DNA of 7,097 nt, taken from Cyanobacteriota bacterium. GTDB taxonomy: Bacteria > Cyanobacteriota > Cyanobacteriia > Leptolyngbyales > Leptolyngbyaceae. The notes beneath the pieces are model-generated. The model had not been told where the DNA came from. It searched no databases and saw nothing but the letters and a program-made list of their open reading frames with translations. Shown in pieces: positions 6,360-7,097 of the stretch. Location of the stretch: NCBI GenBank assembly GCA_027482985.1, contig JAIXVO010000161.1, positions 1 to 7,097 on the forward strand, written 5' to 3'. A program made the translations under genes and the position numbers. Each line of letters starts with the position of its first letter. The first letter of the stretch is position 1.

Positions 6360-7097
6360 ACGTGGTGCCCACGCCTGGTGTTGAGGTCAGGGTTAACTCG
6401 CCCCCGTGTTTTTCGACAATAATCTGCCGCGCGATCGCGAGGCCAAAGCCCGTCCCCTTACCCACGGGTTTCGTGGTGAAAAAGGTGTCAAAAATTTTGG
6501 ATTGGATGGTCAATGGAATACCCATGCCGTTGTCTTGAAAGGTAATGATGACGCGATCAATCGCACCTTCACCCCCTGCCACGGCCTGGGTTGTAATCAC
6601 CAATTCTGGCTTCCAGGTGGGATCAGCATTCGCTTCAGCCCGTTCCGCTAAAGCATCGATCGCATTCCCGATCAAATTGGTAAATACCTGGCTCACCTGT
6701 CCTGAGAAGCAGGCCACCGAGGGTAATGGCTCATACGCTTTCACCACCGTGATCCCCATCTTAATCCGGGCATTCAAAATCAGCAGCGTATTGTCCAGGC
6801 TGTCATGAATATCCAGAGGGCGCTTGATCGTCTCATCAATATGCGAAAAACTGCGCAGCGCTGTGATGATTTTCTTCAACCGCTCCGACCCCATTTGCAT
6901 ACTGGCAATCATTTTGGGAAAGTCTTGCAGGAGAAAATTAAACTCCACATCATCTTTTAACTGACTGATGTTGGGAGTCGCATCAGGAAACTCAGTTTCG
7001 TAAGCTTGCAACACCTGAATTAAATCCTGGCTGTAGGTTGAGAGATAGTCCAAATTGCCGCAGATAAAATTCACGGGATTCAAAATTTCATGGGCTA
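6334..7097 (-). CDS. HEINNP-type histidine kinase, C-terminal part (partial at right edge)
   Basis: The open frame enters from the right edge (first full codon GCC at 7095-7093) and stops at TAA (plus 6334-6336), giving 253 residues. The first residues read AHEILNPVNFI, so the window cuts the gene exactly at its H-box (His codon 7092-7090). The TTG at 7083 is an internal codon, not a start. A long helical dimerisation region follows, with MGSERLKKIITALRSFSHID, then a full HATPase: N-box NLIGNAIDAL, G1 DNGMGI, G2 GKGTGFGLAIA, and C-terminal LTSTPGVGTTFTVSLPLT. It aligns along its whole visible length with the C-terminal part of the neighbouring plus-strand kinase, sharing for example TIQS(R/K)IFD, FTTK..GKGTG.GLAIA and STPG.G.TF. 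The two are therefore related. The H-box has Leu where the relative has the first Asn of HEINNP. Upstream domains are outside the window. Confidence 0.93.
   Translation of the reverse strand, partial: AHEILNPVNFICGNLDYLSTYSQDLIQVLQAYETEFPDATPNISQLKDDVEFNFLLQDFPKMIASMQMGSERLKKIITALRSFSHIDETIKRPLDIHDSLDNTLLILNARIKMGITVVKAYEPLPSVACFSGQVSQVFTNLIGNAIDALAERAEANADPTWKPELVITTQAVAGGEGAIDRVIITFQDNGMGIPLTIQSKIFDTFFTTKPVGKGTGFGLAIARQIIVEKHGGELTLTSTPGVGTTFTVSLPLT

Noticed and set aside
6334..7083. Complete kinase gene starting at TTG 7083
   Set aside because: The codons before the TTG (GCC CAT GAA ATT) continue the conserved H-box, including the phosphoacceptor His, so the gene extends past the window edge.

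Overview
The window looks like cyanobacterial chromosome. The octamer GCGATCGC (HIP1) occurs 14 times by my count in 7.1 kb, where chance would give far fewer than one. The gene types also fit: a TypA/BipA GTPase of cyanobacterial form and three histidine kinases of kinds common in filamentous cyanobacteria (one HELRTP-type hybrid, two HEINNP-type). The species cannot be named from the sequence.

Layout. Positions 2-340 (+) are the 3' end of an unrecognised protein gene. A strongly purine-rich then pyrimidine-rich spacer (341-511), which can fold into a long imperfect stem, separates it from the convergent typA gene (512-2308, minus). A 331-bp divergent spacer (2309-2639) follows. It holds no gene but contains three short inverted repeats, one of them attached to a HIP1 site. 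Then come two kinase genes on the plus strand. The first is a membrane-anchored hybrid kinase (2640-4868; TM-sensor-TM-HAMP-HisKA-HATPase-REC-tail). The second is a soluble REC-HisKA-HATPase kinase (5019-6359). They are 150 bp apart, and the gap carries a 15-bp tandem repeat. A third kinase, cut by the window edge, lies on the minus strand (6334 to the right end). Its 3' end overlaps that of the second kinase by 26 bp, and the two proteins are clearly related along the visible length.

How the parts may work together. The hybrid kinase probably senses something outside the cytoplasmic membrane. It could pass phosphate within itself (His295 to Asp588) or, through an unseen HPt protein, to other partners. 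The soluble kinase has its receiver in front of the kinase core, so its activity may be gated by phosphorylation at Asp70. No DNA-binding or enzymatic output domain is visible, so the final target must lie elsewhere. TypA is a translation and ribosome-assembly GTPase with no evident functional link to the kinases.

I see no convincing new biological system. The most distinctive items are the tandem repeat that stays in frame past the hybrid kinase stop codon, the tail-to-tail overlap of two related kinases, and the purine/pyrimidine inverted repeat between convergent genes.
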